Assembly: GCA_014529385.2 (NCBI GenBank)
Contig: CM043958.1
Span: 141,710,234 to 141,774,233 of the forward strand
DNA: 64,000 nucleotides
Reading direction: 5' to 3'
From: Adiantum capillus-veneris
Taxonomy: Eukaryota > Streptophyta > Polypodiopsida > Polypodiales > Pteridaceae
Shown: positions 45,564 through 57,467 of the stretch, piece by piece
Numbering within the stretch: the stretch's first letter is position 1
How the letters are laid out: each line of letters starts with the position of its first letter
Made by a program: the position numbers and the translations under genes
Notes under the pieces: generated by a model
Seen by the model: the letters and a program-made list of their open reading frames with translations, nothing else
What the model was told of the DNA's origin: nothing
Databases searched by the model: none

Positions 45564-45638
45564 GTATGATTTACGTTAGCATGTGATGCGTAAAGTTTTA
45601 ATATCCTTTTCTTCCTTTGGACTGACACACAAATTTAG

Positions 45639-45688
45639 GGAAGGACATGCGAATCATCTTATTTGGGTTTCGACCTCGAACGAGACAG
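45639..45688 (+). CDS. MTM1: Myotubularin-like gene, exon 6
   Basis: The acceptor ACAAATTTAG precedes the rest of the Gly codon and KDMRIILFGFRPRTRQ, then the donor CAG|GTAATA. It completes the conserved GKDMRII.FGFRPRT(K/R)Q(R) block. The next expected exon (hinge and start of the phosphatase domain) was not found in the remaining 18.3 kb, so the gene continues past the right edge. The catalytic CX5R region is not in this window. Confidence 0.9.
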
Positions 45689-45711
45689 GTAATAATAGTC
45701 AGTGCATGCCT

Positions 45712-46269
<558 letters not shown>

Positions 46270-47244
46270 CTAGTGTGAGGCGACGAGCCTCTGCTGTGGT
46301 AGTAGCTCCTCCGGGTGTCCAGTGTCTGCTCTAAAGAAGTCTGTGATGTGTCTCTGAGACTGGCTAGCCTCTCCTCTCATCAGGCTCTCTCTGTGTTGGC
46401 GTAGCTCGAGTAGAAACAGACCCAAGCATCTTTGATCCTCGTATTGCAGGACTCTGGAGAGTGGTCCAAAGCCCTCTCTAAACAAGCAGTGGGAGCGGCC
46501 TCGTATCTCGTAGTAGACGGGGCAGTGGCATGTGTAGTGCAACTTTGTCTCTGGCTCCATGCCACACAAGGGGCATGTCCTGGCCTTTGCTGGTACTCCA
46601 CTGTATCTCCCAGTCTCGATCCGCAGCTGGTGTGAAGATGTGTGTATCTGGCCAATAGCACATCGTATCCCATGAGACAAGTGAGTGTCCATGTATCTGG
46701 GCCTCGTCACAAAACCGTCCTCTGTAAGCTGGAGAAGATGCTCTCTGTAGAAAGCCATCTTCGTGCCCAGCTCCTGTGCTGGCTGTATCCATGTCCTCCT
46801 GATGTCTAGCTGAGCCAGGTCCTGTCGGATGAGCCTGGTGATCTCGGACTCTGTAAGAGTCAGAGAGGGTGCCTCTAATGAGTACTGGAAGGGGGGTAAT
46901 CTGTCTATGCTGAACCCATGCGCCTGAAACCATGATGTCATTTCACCATACCAGCATGCTGTATCTCCCTACATGGCTAACTGTCGAGAGGACTCAAGTG
47001 CAAGGCGGGCATATCTGTCTCTGGGAAGTTCCCACATGCGGTGTATGAAAGAGACAGATCTGGTAAGCGCCTCGACTACTAGTGGGGGAGCAGCTAGCTC
47101 TGCTCGGATAACTGAAGCCTTGGCTCTAATGAGCCGCGAGATCATAGAGACCAGAGGCTTCTCCATGTCCTCCCACCCATTAGTGCGACCTGTCCTCCCG
47201 TGATGATCCAATGAAGGTCCCCATATCTCAGCTCCATAGAGCAA
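46270..47244 (-). pseudogene. C-terminal ORF2 remnant of a LINE (different from the L1 at 51909)
   Basis: The minus strand reads LYGAEIWGPSLDHHGR (47244 on), a motif found behind the RT domain of LINE ORF2 (ALLYG.E.WG), then SRLIRAKASVIRAELAAPP. One stop at 46969-46971 separates this from an open frame of 223 codons (46941-46270). That frame ends with IGQIHTSSHQLRIETGRYSG and a zinc-binding CPLCGMEPETKLHYTCHCPV, followed by YYEIRGR. The CX2C..HX3CXC arrangement is typical of the C-terminal zinc region of LINE ORF2. The RT domain itself is missing. Confidence 0.75.
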
Positions 47245-47245
47245 T

Positions 47246-47310
<65 letters not shown>
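47245..47310. repeat. (GA)n microsatellite between two LINE fragments
   Basis: About 30 GA units, directly between the two copies of the LINE ORF2 end. Confidence 0.95.
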
Positions 47311-47312
<2 letters not shown>

Positions 47313-47550
47313 AGGCATCTCTGATCCTGGTATCTCATGACTCTAGAAAGTGGCCAAAAACCCTCTCTGAATAGATAGTGAAAGCGGCCTCGTATCTCGT
47401 AGTATACTGGGCAATGACATATGTAATGTAGCTCTGTCTCTGGCTCTATTTGGCACACCTTACAAATCTTGCACTCAGTGGGTACTCCTCTAAATCAGCT
47501 TGTCTTGATCTCTAGCTGATGTGAGGATGTGCGTATCTGACCAATATCTG
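47311..47550 (-). pseudogene. Second fragment of the same LINE ORF2 end
   Basis: The minus strand reads ETELHYICHCPVYYEIRGR, FHYLFREGFWPLSRVMRYQD and QRCLGS, matching residues 145-195 of the neighbouring remnant (HCLFREGFGPLSRVLQYEDQ). It runs into the (GA)n tract, where the match stops. Confidence 0.7.
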
Positions 47551-48174
47551 ACCAATAGCACATCGTATCCAGTGGGATAGATGAGTATCCATGTATCCTT
47601 GTCTGATCACAAAACCATCCTCCGTGAGTTGGAGAAGATGCTCTCTATAGAAAGTCATCTTCGTACCTAGCTTATGTGTAGGTTGTATCCATGTCCTATA
47701 GAAGATGCTCTCTATAGAAAGTCATCTTCGTACCTAGCTCATGTGTAGGTTGTATCAATGTCCTAGCAATGTGTAGGGTGCAGGTTATCACTTCTAGCAC
47801 CACATTGTACATAGAGGGAAAGGAAGCACTCCATATCTCTTAACCTGTGACCAGTTCTCAATGAAGCATCCCCCCAGCATAAATCGAGCGCCCCCTCTTC
47901 TGCCCTTAACTTGTAATGCATCTGTGAACAAATAGATGCAAAAGGGGAAGATTTCCATGGCTGCCAAAACCTGCGTATCGCTGAAAACGCAGCAAAATAG
48001 CCCTGTAAACATGCATCTGATGCCTTCCAATGCTGAAAATGAGCTCCTTGGACCTAGGCAAAGTCATGGGAAGCTCAAAAATGGAGAGAAATGGCTGAAA
48101 ATGAGAGTTATCAACCTCCAAAACTGCTCCAAAGAGTCAGTTACGAGTTCTCGTCTCCCAGACTTGGTAAATTG
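47551..48174. repeat. 624 bp tandem duplication, copy 1
   Basis: It is composed of a LINE ORF2 fragment (ACCAATAGCACATCG on) and a piece of LTR C. Copy 2 follows at 48175-48798, offset 624 bp, with few differences. A short direct repeat (TCTCTATAGAAAGTCATCTTC, twice within about 60 bp) lies inside each copy. Confidence 0.88.
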
Positions 48175-48798
48175 ACCAATAGCACATCGTATCCAGTGGG
48201 ATAGATGAGTATCCATGTATCCTTGTCTGATCACAAAACCATCCTCCGTGAGTTGGAGAAGATGCTCTCTATAGAAAGTCATCTTCGTACCTAGCTCATG
48301 TTTAGGTTGTATCCATGTCCTATAGAAGATGCTCTCTATAGAAAGTCATCTTCGTACCTAGCTCATGTGTAGGTTGTATCAATGTCCTAGCACTGTGTAG
48401 GGTGCAGGTTATCACTTCTAGCACCACATTGTACATAGAGGGAAAGGAAGCACTCCATATCTCTTAACCTGTGACCAGTTCTCAATGAAGCATCCCCTCA
48501 GCATAAATCGAGCGCCCCCTCTTCTGCCCTTAACTTGTAATGCATCTGTGAACAAATAGATGCAAAAGGGGAAGATTTCCATGGCTGCCAAAACCTGCGT
48601 ATCGCTGAAAACGCAGCAAAACAGCCCTGTAAACATGCATCTGATGCCTTCCAATGCTGAAAATGAGCTCCTTGGACCTAGGCAAAGTCATGGGAAGCTC
48701 AAAAATGGAGAGAAATGGCTGAAAATGAGAGTTATCAACCTCCAAAACTGCTCCAAAGAGTCAGTTACGAGTTCTCGTCTCCCAGACTTGGTAAATTG
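48175..48798. repeat. 624 bp tandem duplication, copy 2
   Basis: It starts with the same ACCAATAGCACATCG as copy 1. The junction lies in GTAAATTGACCA of the LTR, which in copy 2 continues into normal LTR C sequence (AAAAGTGCCACTTGG). This shows that the junction was made by the duplication. Confidence 0.88.
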
Positions 48799-49369
48799 AC
48801 CAAAAAGTGCCACTTGGTACTCATACATGCAATTTTCCCGCATTGGCCTTCCTGCTTAAAAATCTCTCAACTGGTGCATCAGTTGACTTTGCAGCAGAGT
48901 AATAAAATGTCCCCCTTGTCATTCTGAGGCTAATGACGCGAACAGATTTCATGGCCCAAAATAGCAATTCCCTAAATTTTAGGAGATGCTTCCGTTGGGC
49001 TCCCACTGGTCATCTGACCATTTATCCTCATCGGGACCGCATCCAAAAGTGCAATGTGGCCCAACTGTAGGATACTTTTTGTTGGTGATCCCACCTTGCC
49101 TTTATGCCTTTGTTGAGTTCACTTCCTAGTATCCACCAACTTGCTAAGTGCGACGGGGGGACCTACATGATCTTGAACTGAGCCTAGACATCCTTTTACT
49201 TTACAAGTTCCAGTGATTAACTTTCCATCTGCGGGTGAAACTACTGTTCACATTGGCCATGCAATGTCCGACCATTTGCAACTTCAAAAAGAGGGTCTCA
49301 AAAATTAAACAAAAATCATTGGAAAGAAACCAATAAACTAAGGTTAGCAGTTGCCACGTCCTCGTGACA
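48391..49369 (-). mobile_element. Partial LTR of family C
   Basis: It matches LTR C1 from about 31530 to its end: ATCACTTCTAGCACCACA, CGAGCGCCCCCTCTTCTGC, GCTCCTTGGACCTAGG, then CCACGTCCTCGTGACA at 49369. The first ~700 bp are replaced by LINE sequence. The first part is duplicated as described. Confidence 0.85.
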
Positions 49370-50094
49370 CAGGCTGCGGTCTGGGGGGTGTTTGGTTGTA
49401 AAAGGTCTCTATATCTCATGGCCCGGACCTTTTTAGGTTATTTGTGGGAGGAGTGATGAGGGAGTTGTTGAACAGCTCATGGCCCGGACCTAGATGGTTA
49501 TTTGCGGGGGGAGTGTTCATCGGCGTCTTTACGTTTCTATGTTTTGTAACATGCATATGTAAGCATTTGTGTTGCATTGTGATGTGCGAACTACTGAATA
49601 TTCCTAATTGGATGAGATTGCCTGGGTATGTAATTTTAGTGCATCAAGACACCCATGGAAGATCAGTACGGTCTGGGTGTGATGGCTAATTTTACTACGC
49701 CGGAATATCAAGAGTTCCCATCTGGACGAAAGGAGAAGCTAACTCCTTGATCAAACAGCCGAAAGGAGAAGCCAACTCCTTGATCAAAAGAGCCAAAAGG
49801 AGAAGCTAACTCCTTAACAAAAAGAGCAAACTGATTGTCCCTCGGAAATTTTTGAGCTAACTTGAGTTGTTTTGCAGATATGCTGTAATGGTGGACGATT
49901 ACTCTCTTTCAAGAAGGGGAGGTGTAACAACTCCTGACGTGTCAAAGCCCTGAAAAAGGGAGCCAACTTGCAGATGTCGGCCGAGGGGCCTAAACCCTAA
50001 GAAGAACAAGTAACAGAAGAAGAAGTCTGACCCCGTTCGATGGGGCCCCGAGTGACATAAAGCATTAAAATAAAGCAGGACCCGCACATTGTAC
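49370..50094 (+). mobile_element. 3' end and truncated LTR of a plus-strand element related to family A
   Basis: TGGTGGACGATTACTCTCTTTC with purine tract AAGAAGGGGAGG lies directly before TGTAACAACTCC (49925). The LTR part matches the start of the A LTR read on its sense strand (GCCGAGGGGCC, GAAGAAGTC, GGGGCCC, GTGACATAAAG), then breaks off near 50094. Upstream, 49727-49830 holds three units of a ~34 bp repeat, each with the inverted repeat AAGGAG..CTCCTT. Confidence 0.7.
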
Positions 50095-50463
50095 TCCTCA
50101 AGAGAATTTGAGTGGCCTGAAGATTTTTGTCCATCGTGAGTTTGAATGCAGGTGGAGCATTTGTCAGGCCAAAACTTGTAACTTATCAAATAGATCTTCA
50201 ACCCGCGGCACGGCGAATCCTTTTTTTTAAAGTGATCCATTTAGTGCTTATAGTCGACACACATGTGATATGTGCCATCTTTCTTTTGCACTAAAAGTAC
50301 TGGTGAACAGAATGGAGATCGTGAGGCAAGTGCATGAATTCGTGGAAAAAGGGATGGTGAGGCCTAGCTCAATAAGGAGGTTTATTAGACGGTGAGCTTC
50401 CTAGTAGAAGCTCTATTGCATGGTCATCATCCCCTGGTTTTGGAGGTAGCTCACTAGGGATGT
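50095..50463 (-). pseudogene. Ty3/gypsy reverse transcriptase scrap
   Basis: The minus strand reads, in several frames, IPSELPPKPGDDDHAIELL and NKPPY, then the RT start (FHEFMHLPHDLHSVHQYF, VSTI, TKWITL, GLKIYLI). This is the segment leading into the RT of gypsy elements (PPYR..., SPVLLVKKKDG, MCVDY, LNK). It ends where the LTR of Element 1 begins. Confidence 0.65.
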
Positions 50464-51908
50464 TGAAACCGGCCTGTTCAATCCAAAAAGGGCGGTAGAC
50501 TTTACTTCAAACCTTGATTTAGCTTTCACCCATTATTAGTCGTCTATTATACCTGCGCTATAGTGACACAAGAGAGGGGAATGGGATACAGATGCTAGAA
50601 TGCACCTGTATGAGAAGACGGACACCAGATTGGCCCCTGACTTAGGCGCCCCTTTCGGTATTTCTTTATTGTTCAAAAGAGGGAATAAACGCTGTGGATC
50701 CCTACAAGCTGCCCCGCACAAACTTGGCTGAATTTCAACTGTTCCGGCCCGATTTCGGCAGCATAACTGTACTAGGACCCTTCACAATCAGTATTCCCAC
50801 GCATTGAGTGACTTTCCCGACGCATACGGGCACTTTGCAAGACCTGGCGAGAATCTGCAGCACGCTGAATTCTCTGTTTTCAGCCCTGAAAATGCGCCAG
50901 ATCACCTGTACAGCGGTCCCCTTGCGTCCCCGAAGCTCCTGGGGGTATTAGGGTCCGTTTAGGGCCAAAACCCTAAACCTGCAAAAATACACAACAGGCT
51001 GTAATTCACTGTTTCGGGCTCCGTTTCACGTGCCGGTCGCATCCGTAGCAAGTCCTCGAGCTCCCGCACCTGTAGGGCTACTTGCCCTTTGAATCGGACG
51101 AGATTTCTGGCGTGAAACCTCTCCGAATTCACCTGTACCTGCGGGGGGATTAGCCGCTAGCTAATCCAGTACCTGTGCAAGAGGCTCTTGCCTCGGCAAT
51201 CGCGCATGAACCCACACAACTTTACATTGGTCAAATGAAGAGCCCACTAGAGGGGCATAACATACTGCCAAAGGGGAGAGAGAGGGCAGTGCGTAGCGTG
51301 CAGGGCATCACTCCTGGCACCGCACTGTGCATAAGAGGGAAAGCAAGCACTCCATAGCTCTTAACCTGTGACAAAACTGAAAATGAGGCTCTCCCCCTCC
51401 TAAATTCAGGGCCAACTCTTGTTGCATGAGGCAAGTGCACCAGAAGGTGCCACTTGGCACATTTATAAGCATTTTCCCGTCTCGGGATTGCCGTCTAAAA
51501 ATATCCCAACCGGTTGCCCAGTTGACTTCACGGCAGAGTAAGAAAATGTTCCCCTTGTCATTCAGGAGGTAATGACGTCAACACATTTTCATGTCCCAAA
51601 ATAGCAGTTCCCTAAATTTTAGGAGATGCTGCCATTGTATCTTTCTAGGTCATCCGACCCTCTTTGTACACTGTGGCCACACCCAGAATTGAAATGTAGC
51701 CTCTGTAGCAAAGGATTCCACTTTGGCTAGTCAATGACCCCACTTGGCTAACCATAGTCCTTGTCCAACCTTAGTGCTCTCTTTCCCTCAAGCCTGGACT
51801 CCCTCTGGACAGCTCCACACTAGCTATGCAATGCAGGGCAGTTAGATTTCCCGAGGGGTGTTTCCAAAAAGTGAAAGTAAATAGATAATAAGAAAGAAAT
51901 CAACAAAA
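50464..51908 (-). mobile_element. 3' LTR of Element 1, main part
   Basis: It begins TGAAACCGGCCTGTTC. The shared block is at 50645-50664 (GGCGCCCCTTTCGGTATTTC on plus). The last ~30 bp of the LTR (GGATAGATAGTAGTCACACG, then CTGGTGACA) follow the LINE at 57438-57467. Confidence 0.92.
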
Positions 51909-52409
51909 CCCTGAAGGCCCACTACTGCTGCTCGCCCCCCCCCCCCCCCCCCCCCCCCCCCCTTTGCTGTTGCGCCATCGCTCTCCTCCCCCCCCCTCCC
52001 TCCCCCCACTGCCCCTTCGCTGCCCCCCCACCCCCTTCAGCCCCTGCGCACTGCCTCTCAACCCACCCGCTGCCCCCCCCTATCTGCGCGAGCTGCCCCA
52101 TTAGCTGCCGCAGCCCGTTGCCCACCCCGGTCTGCGCACTGCCCCCTAGCTGCAGCAGCCCGCTGCCCTCCTCTCGCTCTGCCTTCCCCGCTCCATCCTC
52201 CCCGCTTGCTGTTGCTTGTGCACCCGCACATTGCACGGCTGCCCTCTCCGCCCTCGCTGTCCCCCCATCACCCCCCCCCCCATCCTCTTCGCTCCCGAAG
52301 GCCCTCTGCACCTGGCTCGGCAGCACTCTCTCTTCGGAAAAGTGCCTGGCTGACTTGTTTGCAGGTTTCTTCTTCGCCGCCCGCTTCTTCGACTCAACAG
52401 TAGACACAA

Positions 52410-53503
52410 ATGGAGGCTCCAGCTTCACCTCAGAGGGACTCGCCTGAAGCCCCCTCTCCCGACCCCGCTGAGCCCACCATTCGACTTGCTCTTACGCCGG
52501 CAGAGCAAGCGAGCCTTGCCACAGAGGTAGAACGCTTGCAGGCGACTTCTGTCATCTGCAAGGTTCTCGGCACTCGTCCCAGCAGAGGAGAGCTGCGAGA
52601 CCTTCTCCAGGCCCGCCTCCTCGCAGAGGTAGGCAAGATCTTGGATGTCCAGATTCTCGGACGGGGGTACTACCAGATTGAGTTCGAGACTTCCGAGATG
52701 GGCTCCAAGGTCATAGCTACGAGTCCATTGGCCATCCGAGCATCACGCGCCCACTTTCGACAGTGGCGACATGGTTTTGACCCGTCTTCGGATGTGCTAG
52801 TAGAGGAGGCGGACATCCCCATCTCAGTATGCTTTCCGGGTTTACAGAGGGAGTACCTTCCACTTCTCTCCAGGATTGACTCCGCCATCGGAACTGTCTT
52901 GGAGACACCTCGTACGGCAGCATCAGTAGCTGCCAAGGCGGCTGGCATCCCTTCAGTTCGAGTTTTGGTCAGAGATACCCACACGCTCCCGAAGGTCATC
53001 CTTCTGCCTCGAGTGAGTGGGGGTTGGTTTAGATAGAGTGTGGAGTACTCGGGTCTCCCGAACCAGTGCTTCATTTGCAGACAGATGGGCCACCTAGCGA
53101 AGGCCTGTCCACGGAGGAGACCACGACCCGCACCCCAGCCTCAGCCCCAGCCTGCCAAGGCTGGGCCGCCGCCACAGCCAGCGACACAGAGCACAGATTC
53201 AGCGCCACCCTCCGAGCCTGGGGCTCCAGCGGAGGAGGGGTGGCAGCAGGCCTGTGGCCGTCGACGCCAGGGGCCACAGCGACAGCCTGGCACTCAGAGT
53301 GGCCCCCAGGTGCCTACTCAGCAGTAGTGGGTTCCCACGGGGAACCGCTTTGGTCCTCTTGAGCAGGAGGAGCCCCCTACGCCAGCCACCACCTCCGCTT
53401 CACCCTCGCCAGCCGCTCCGCCTTCCGATCTCCCCTCCTCCTCCTCATGCCCTCCCCCGCCCTCTGCTACCGCTCACTCCCCACCTCGCCCCCCCACATT
53501 CTG
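52410..53503 (+). pseudogene. LINE ORF1 (RNA-binding protein with zinc knuckle), two in-frame stops
   Basis: ATG at 52410 starts MEAPASPQRDSPEAPSPDPA. The N-terminal half (residues 20-205) looks like the RNA-binding domain of plant L1 ORF1 (DUF4283-like). An in-frame TAG at 53034-53036 follows GGWFR. The same frame continues VEYSGLPNQCFICRQMGHLA and KACPRRR, a CX2CX4HX4C zinc knuckle, and a Pro/Gln-rich tail. A second TAG at 53325 lies after VPTQQ and the frame continues to 53503. ORF1 coats LINE RNA and acts as a chaperone. The stops look like single-base changes. The start is the first ATG of the frame. Confidence 0.8.
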
Positions 53504-53509
53504 GCTTTG

Positions 53510-56500
53510 TGAGGCCTCCAGAGAGTCTTGCCTTCTCTAGATCGGACCGTAGAGTGGGAGGAGTGAATCTATCGCGCATAGATCGCTTCTACACTAGTGA
53601 CCACTTCAGTGACTTGGGGGGATCAGTGGGCATCTTGGCAGGGACATCCTTCTCGGACCATGCACCAGTGATCCTCACAGTGGCAGACAGGCAGAGGAGT
53701 GGGAGCACGATGCTTCGCATCCCGGAGCGGGTTTTGTTGGACTCAGCACTCAGAGAGAGGGTCGAGGCTCTATGGACAGAGGGCATGGACAGCCAGGCTC
53801 CACCTGCAGACAGAGTGGCCTCAGGCCTAGTTCAGCTTAGCCACTTCTTTCTCCAGGAGTCTTTGGCTCGGCGGGTTGCAGCGAGAGAGGAGGAGCAGCG
53901 TCTCAGACGAGGCATTGCTTCACTACAGAGGATGCAGGAGCAGCATCCAGACAATCCATGGTTGGAGGAGCAGTTACAGCAGGCTCGACAGGAGCTTGCT
54001 TGCACAGAGGAGAGGCGCCATGAGTTTGCCTTTCACCGACAGGCATCTCAGTGGACTCAGGTGGGTGACAGAGTGACAGGTGCTTTTTTTGAGACAGTGG
54101 GACCTCGGCACTCGCATGCCAAGGTCAATCAGTTGAGGAGTTCCGATGGGTCAGTTGTTTGTGAGCCAGAGGATATGCGTGCAGTTGCTACTGACTTTAA
54201 CGTGAGCTACTGTCGGCTGAGCCCGAGTCAGAGAGACAGGATGCATGCAGGGAGCAGGTTTGGGCACAAATGCCTTGTCTTGTGACTGAGGAGATGCGGC
54301 AGAGGCTTGAGTTACCTCTTCAGCTTGAGGAGCTGCACACGGCTCTTAGGGCCCTCCCTCGTGGTAGCTGTCCAGGTGGGGATGGGCTGACTTTCAGCTT
54401 CTTCTTGGAGTACTGGGACCTGCTTGGCCCAGATCTTTGTAGTGCCTTTCAGTACATTCTGCACACAGGAGTGATGCCGGATAGCATGAGTGAGGGCCTG
54501 ATTTACCTCATTCCAAAGGAGGGTGGCTCCTTGGATGAGATTCGACAGTGGCGCCCCATCACCATTCTCAACTCAGCCTACAAAATTCTTGCCAAGGCTC
54601 TGAGTTTGAGGATTCAGCCACTTTTGGAGAGCCTTATACATGGGACTCAGACAGGTTTTGTCAAGGAACGCAGTATCCTTGACAACATCTTCACTTTTTG
54701 GGAGGCTTCTGCCCTTGCACGGCTCTGTGGGGAGGACCTTGTGATTCTTCTTCTCGATTTTGAGAAGGCATACGACAGAGTTGACTGGGACTTTCTAGAG
54801 GGCACGCTACGCAGGATGGGCTTCTCAGAGGCTTGGATCAGAGGGGTGTCAGCTTTGTACAGACAGGCCCACAGTCAGGTGCTTTTGGCAGGAGGTAGAG
54901 GTGAGCGCTTCATGCTCACACGATCGATCAGACAGGGTTGTCCTCTTGCCCCCTTTCTCTTTCTGTTCTATGCGAAGGCGATGAGCAGATTTTTGGTGTC
55001 ACAGCAGGTTGGTTTGAGGGGCTTAGCACTCCCTATACGGGGAGATGAGCTTCTGGACGCTGAGTTTGCTGACGACTCCGCCTTGTACTTAGAGGGCCAG
55101 GAGGCCAATTTACACAGATGTGGGCAGGCTTTGGAGACCTTCTGCTGTGCATCGGGCGCACTGATCAACTGGAGAAAGGCAGTGGCTTTCTCAGTTGGTA
55201 GTGCTCGTGTGCCAGATTGGATGCCAGGAGAGGGTTTCAGGTGGATTCCTCCAGGGACTGCAGTTCGGTACTTGGGTTGTTAGGTTGGTTTGGATTTGTC
55301 CCCCGAGCAGCAGATTGCTCCTCTTCTCCTGTCCATCAGGAGAAAGCTGTTACATTGGAGCTCAACACGACTTTCGCTTGCTGGTAGAGTAGTAGTTGCC
55401 AACCAGGTGTTGTTGGCGACTATGTGGTACATCACTTCTTGCTGGATCTTCTCGAGTTCTTGCATCAGCCAGGTAGAGAGGCTGATCAGGAACTTCCTTT
55501 GGTCAGGTCGCGACACTCAGATTGCCCGAGCCAAGGTGGCTTGGTCGGTCATTACACTTCCTTGTTCTCAGGGAGGGCTTGGGATCATTGATCCAGCACA
55601 GCAGAGCAGAGCCCTTCTTGGGAAGTTCGTCGTCAGAGGACTTCTTCCAGGCGAGGAGCCCTGGAAGGAGTTCTTGTTGCAGAGGCTTCGTGCCAGGGTG
55701 CCTCAGTCAGGAGGCCCTTGGCAACCTTCGACCAGATGGATCTTTACAGAGTTGTGCCGAGTTGGTTTGAGCAGGAGATTGGAGGACCGATTCGCTGTGA
55801 GTTTGCTTCGTTCTTGGGAGCTATTGCGGCGTGGCCTAGAGCAGCGACAACCGACGTGCACGGAGGAGCGCCTACGGCAGCCCCTCGTCTGGAACCCCAT
55901 GGTTAGCACTCAGAGAGGCCACTTGGTTGGGAGTAGGCCTCATGTTTCTTGGGGTCCCATGGCAGCAGGTCCTTCGCGCTCTCTAGGTGACTGGCTAGAG
56001 TTCACAGGTTTGTCAGAGGAGGTGCAGGTTGTCCAGCTACAGGGCATGAGAGGGGTTCAGAGCATGTGTCAGGACATCTCAGAGTCAGTTCCAGCTGATT
56101 GGCTCACGCCTCTCGAGCCAGTAGCACCCCGGTGGATGGGAGCCTTCACACGACTGGAGGTTCTCATTTCAGTCAGGGCTTGCTCAGAGACTGTCCCAGC
56201 CCTGTTCTTCGAGCTTCAGGGTGGGGGACGATTACAGAGAGTTGCAGTAGAGGCCCCGCAGGTAGCAGAGTGTTGTTTCCAGAGGATCCGAGTTGTGGGC
56301 ATCTGTGGGAGGACTTGCGTCATAGACCCTGACCCAGCAGTTCTTGAGACACGACACTGGAGGCTATGGGCTTGGGAGTGCTGTCCACTGGCACGAGTAC
56401 AGTGGGATCCTGGTGAGTGGCTATGGAGGGACCCATTCTCTTGTGCTGACCGCCCAGGAGTCCCTTTCTTTCAGTACACTGTTCGGCTTGGACGCCATAT

Positions 56501-57278
56501 ACTTGCAGCACAGAGAGAGGCCCGCCCCGCTGCAGCACGTCATTGGCAGGAGGAGGGTCTCACTGATGAGTTCTTGGCAGCTTTTTGGCAGAGGCTGTGG
56601 GACTCCAGACAGCCGAGGCGCGTCACCTTGTTCCAGTGGTTGGTTGCACACAGAGCCACAGCAGTAGGGAGCTGGCTTGTACATAGTGGTCTCTCGGCCG
56701 CATGTACAGCCTGTGACCAGTTGGTGGAGAGTCAGCGACACTGTCTTTGGGACTGTCCCTCGGCCCAGCAGGTGTGGCTACGAGTTCTTCGGCCGATGCC
56801 TGTCCTCTCCACGGCTCGACAGTACACTTGGGGGGCGGCGGCTTGGTCCACCCTCACGGGCCCGGCACTTCAGTTTGAGCTATCTTCCACCAGCAGGATG
56901 ATAGTGATACAGGGGGGTCGACCTACACTCCAGCCTGCTACAGACCTTACTCCACAGGAGTGGAGCAGTGAGAGAGCGGAGTGTTGGGAGCTCATCAGCG
57001 GCCTAGCTCTCTGGTTCATCTGGCGGGCCCGTTGTTTCCGCATCTTTGAGGCTCGCCTTGTACCACCAGCAGAGACTGTTCGTGACTTTTGGCTAGAGCT
57101 GATCCATACTCTCATAGGACAGCTTGAGGGACTACAGGGCAGCTCCGACCGCATGCGGGAGCGCCGCGAGGCTTTCCTTCGTCTCTGGCGCCCTGGGCCG
57201 TTTTACTCCATGGTCCAGGGGGTGCTCAGATGGCACTACTGTCCACCTGTGTGGCTTTTCCCTCCTCCCATTTCTTGA
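53510..57278 (+). pseudogene. LINE ORF2 (endonuclease remnant, reverse transcriptase, zf-RVT), broken
   Basis: Only the C-terminal end of the endonuclease is left: VNLSRIDRFYTSDHFSDLGG, then FSDHAPVIL (about 53560-53680). The first catalytic residues of an AP-type endonuclease are absent. A one-base frameshift lies near 54240-54265. The RT (54270-55283) keeps LPRGSCPGGDGLTFSFF, RPITILNSAYKILAKALSLR, GFVKERSILDNI, FEKAYDRVDW, RQGCPLAPFLF and FADDSALY. A TAG at 55281-55283 is followed in frame by 662 open codons (LLHWSSTRLSLAGRVVVAN, FLWSG, QGGLGI) and the C-terminal zinc region CTACDQLVESQRHCLWDCP. ORF2 would nick DNA and copy the LINE RNA. Confidence 0.88.
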
Positions 57279-57467
57279 TTTAGCCCCATTGTATATATGC
57301 TGTTTTTTCATTGCGAGGGTCTCCCCATCATGTTTGTTGTAGCCCTCTCTTGCAGAGGTGGATGTAGCCCTATGGGCAGCTTTCATTAACTAATAGAAGG
57401 ATCTTTTTCTCGGAAAAAAAAAAAGAAATCAACAAAAAGGATAGATAGTAGTCACACGCTGGTGACA

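Larger units (their letters stand above)
51909..57424 (+). mobile_element. L1-type LINE, 5.5 kb, inserted in the 3' LTR of Element 1
   Basis: It is flanked by the 13 bp target duplication gaaatcaacaaaa (51896-51908 and 57425-57437). It ends in a short poly(A) directly before the second copy. The 5' end is a GC-rich region with a C-run (about 51937-51962) before ORF1. ORF1 and ORF2 are recognisable with only a few stops and one frameshift. Base composition (GC-rich) differs sharply from its surroundings. Most of the endonuclease domain is missing. It is younger than the LTR it interrupts. Confidence 0.93.

Noticed and set aside
51922-52428. Minus-strand ORF with Gly-rich protein in the GC-rich start of the LINE
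   Set aside because: It is the reverse of the C-rich 5' region of a plus-strand LINE; low complexity, no domain.
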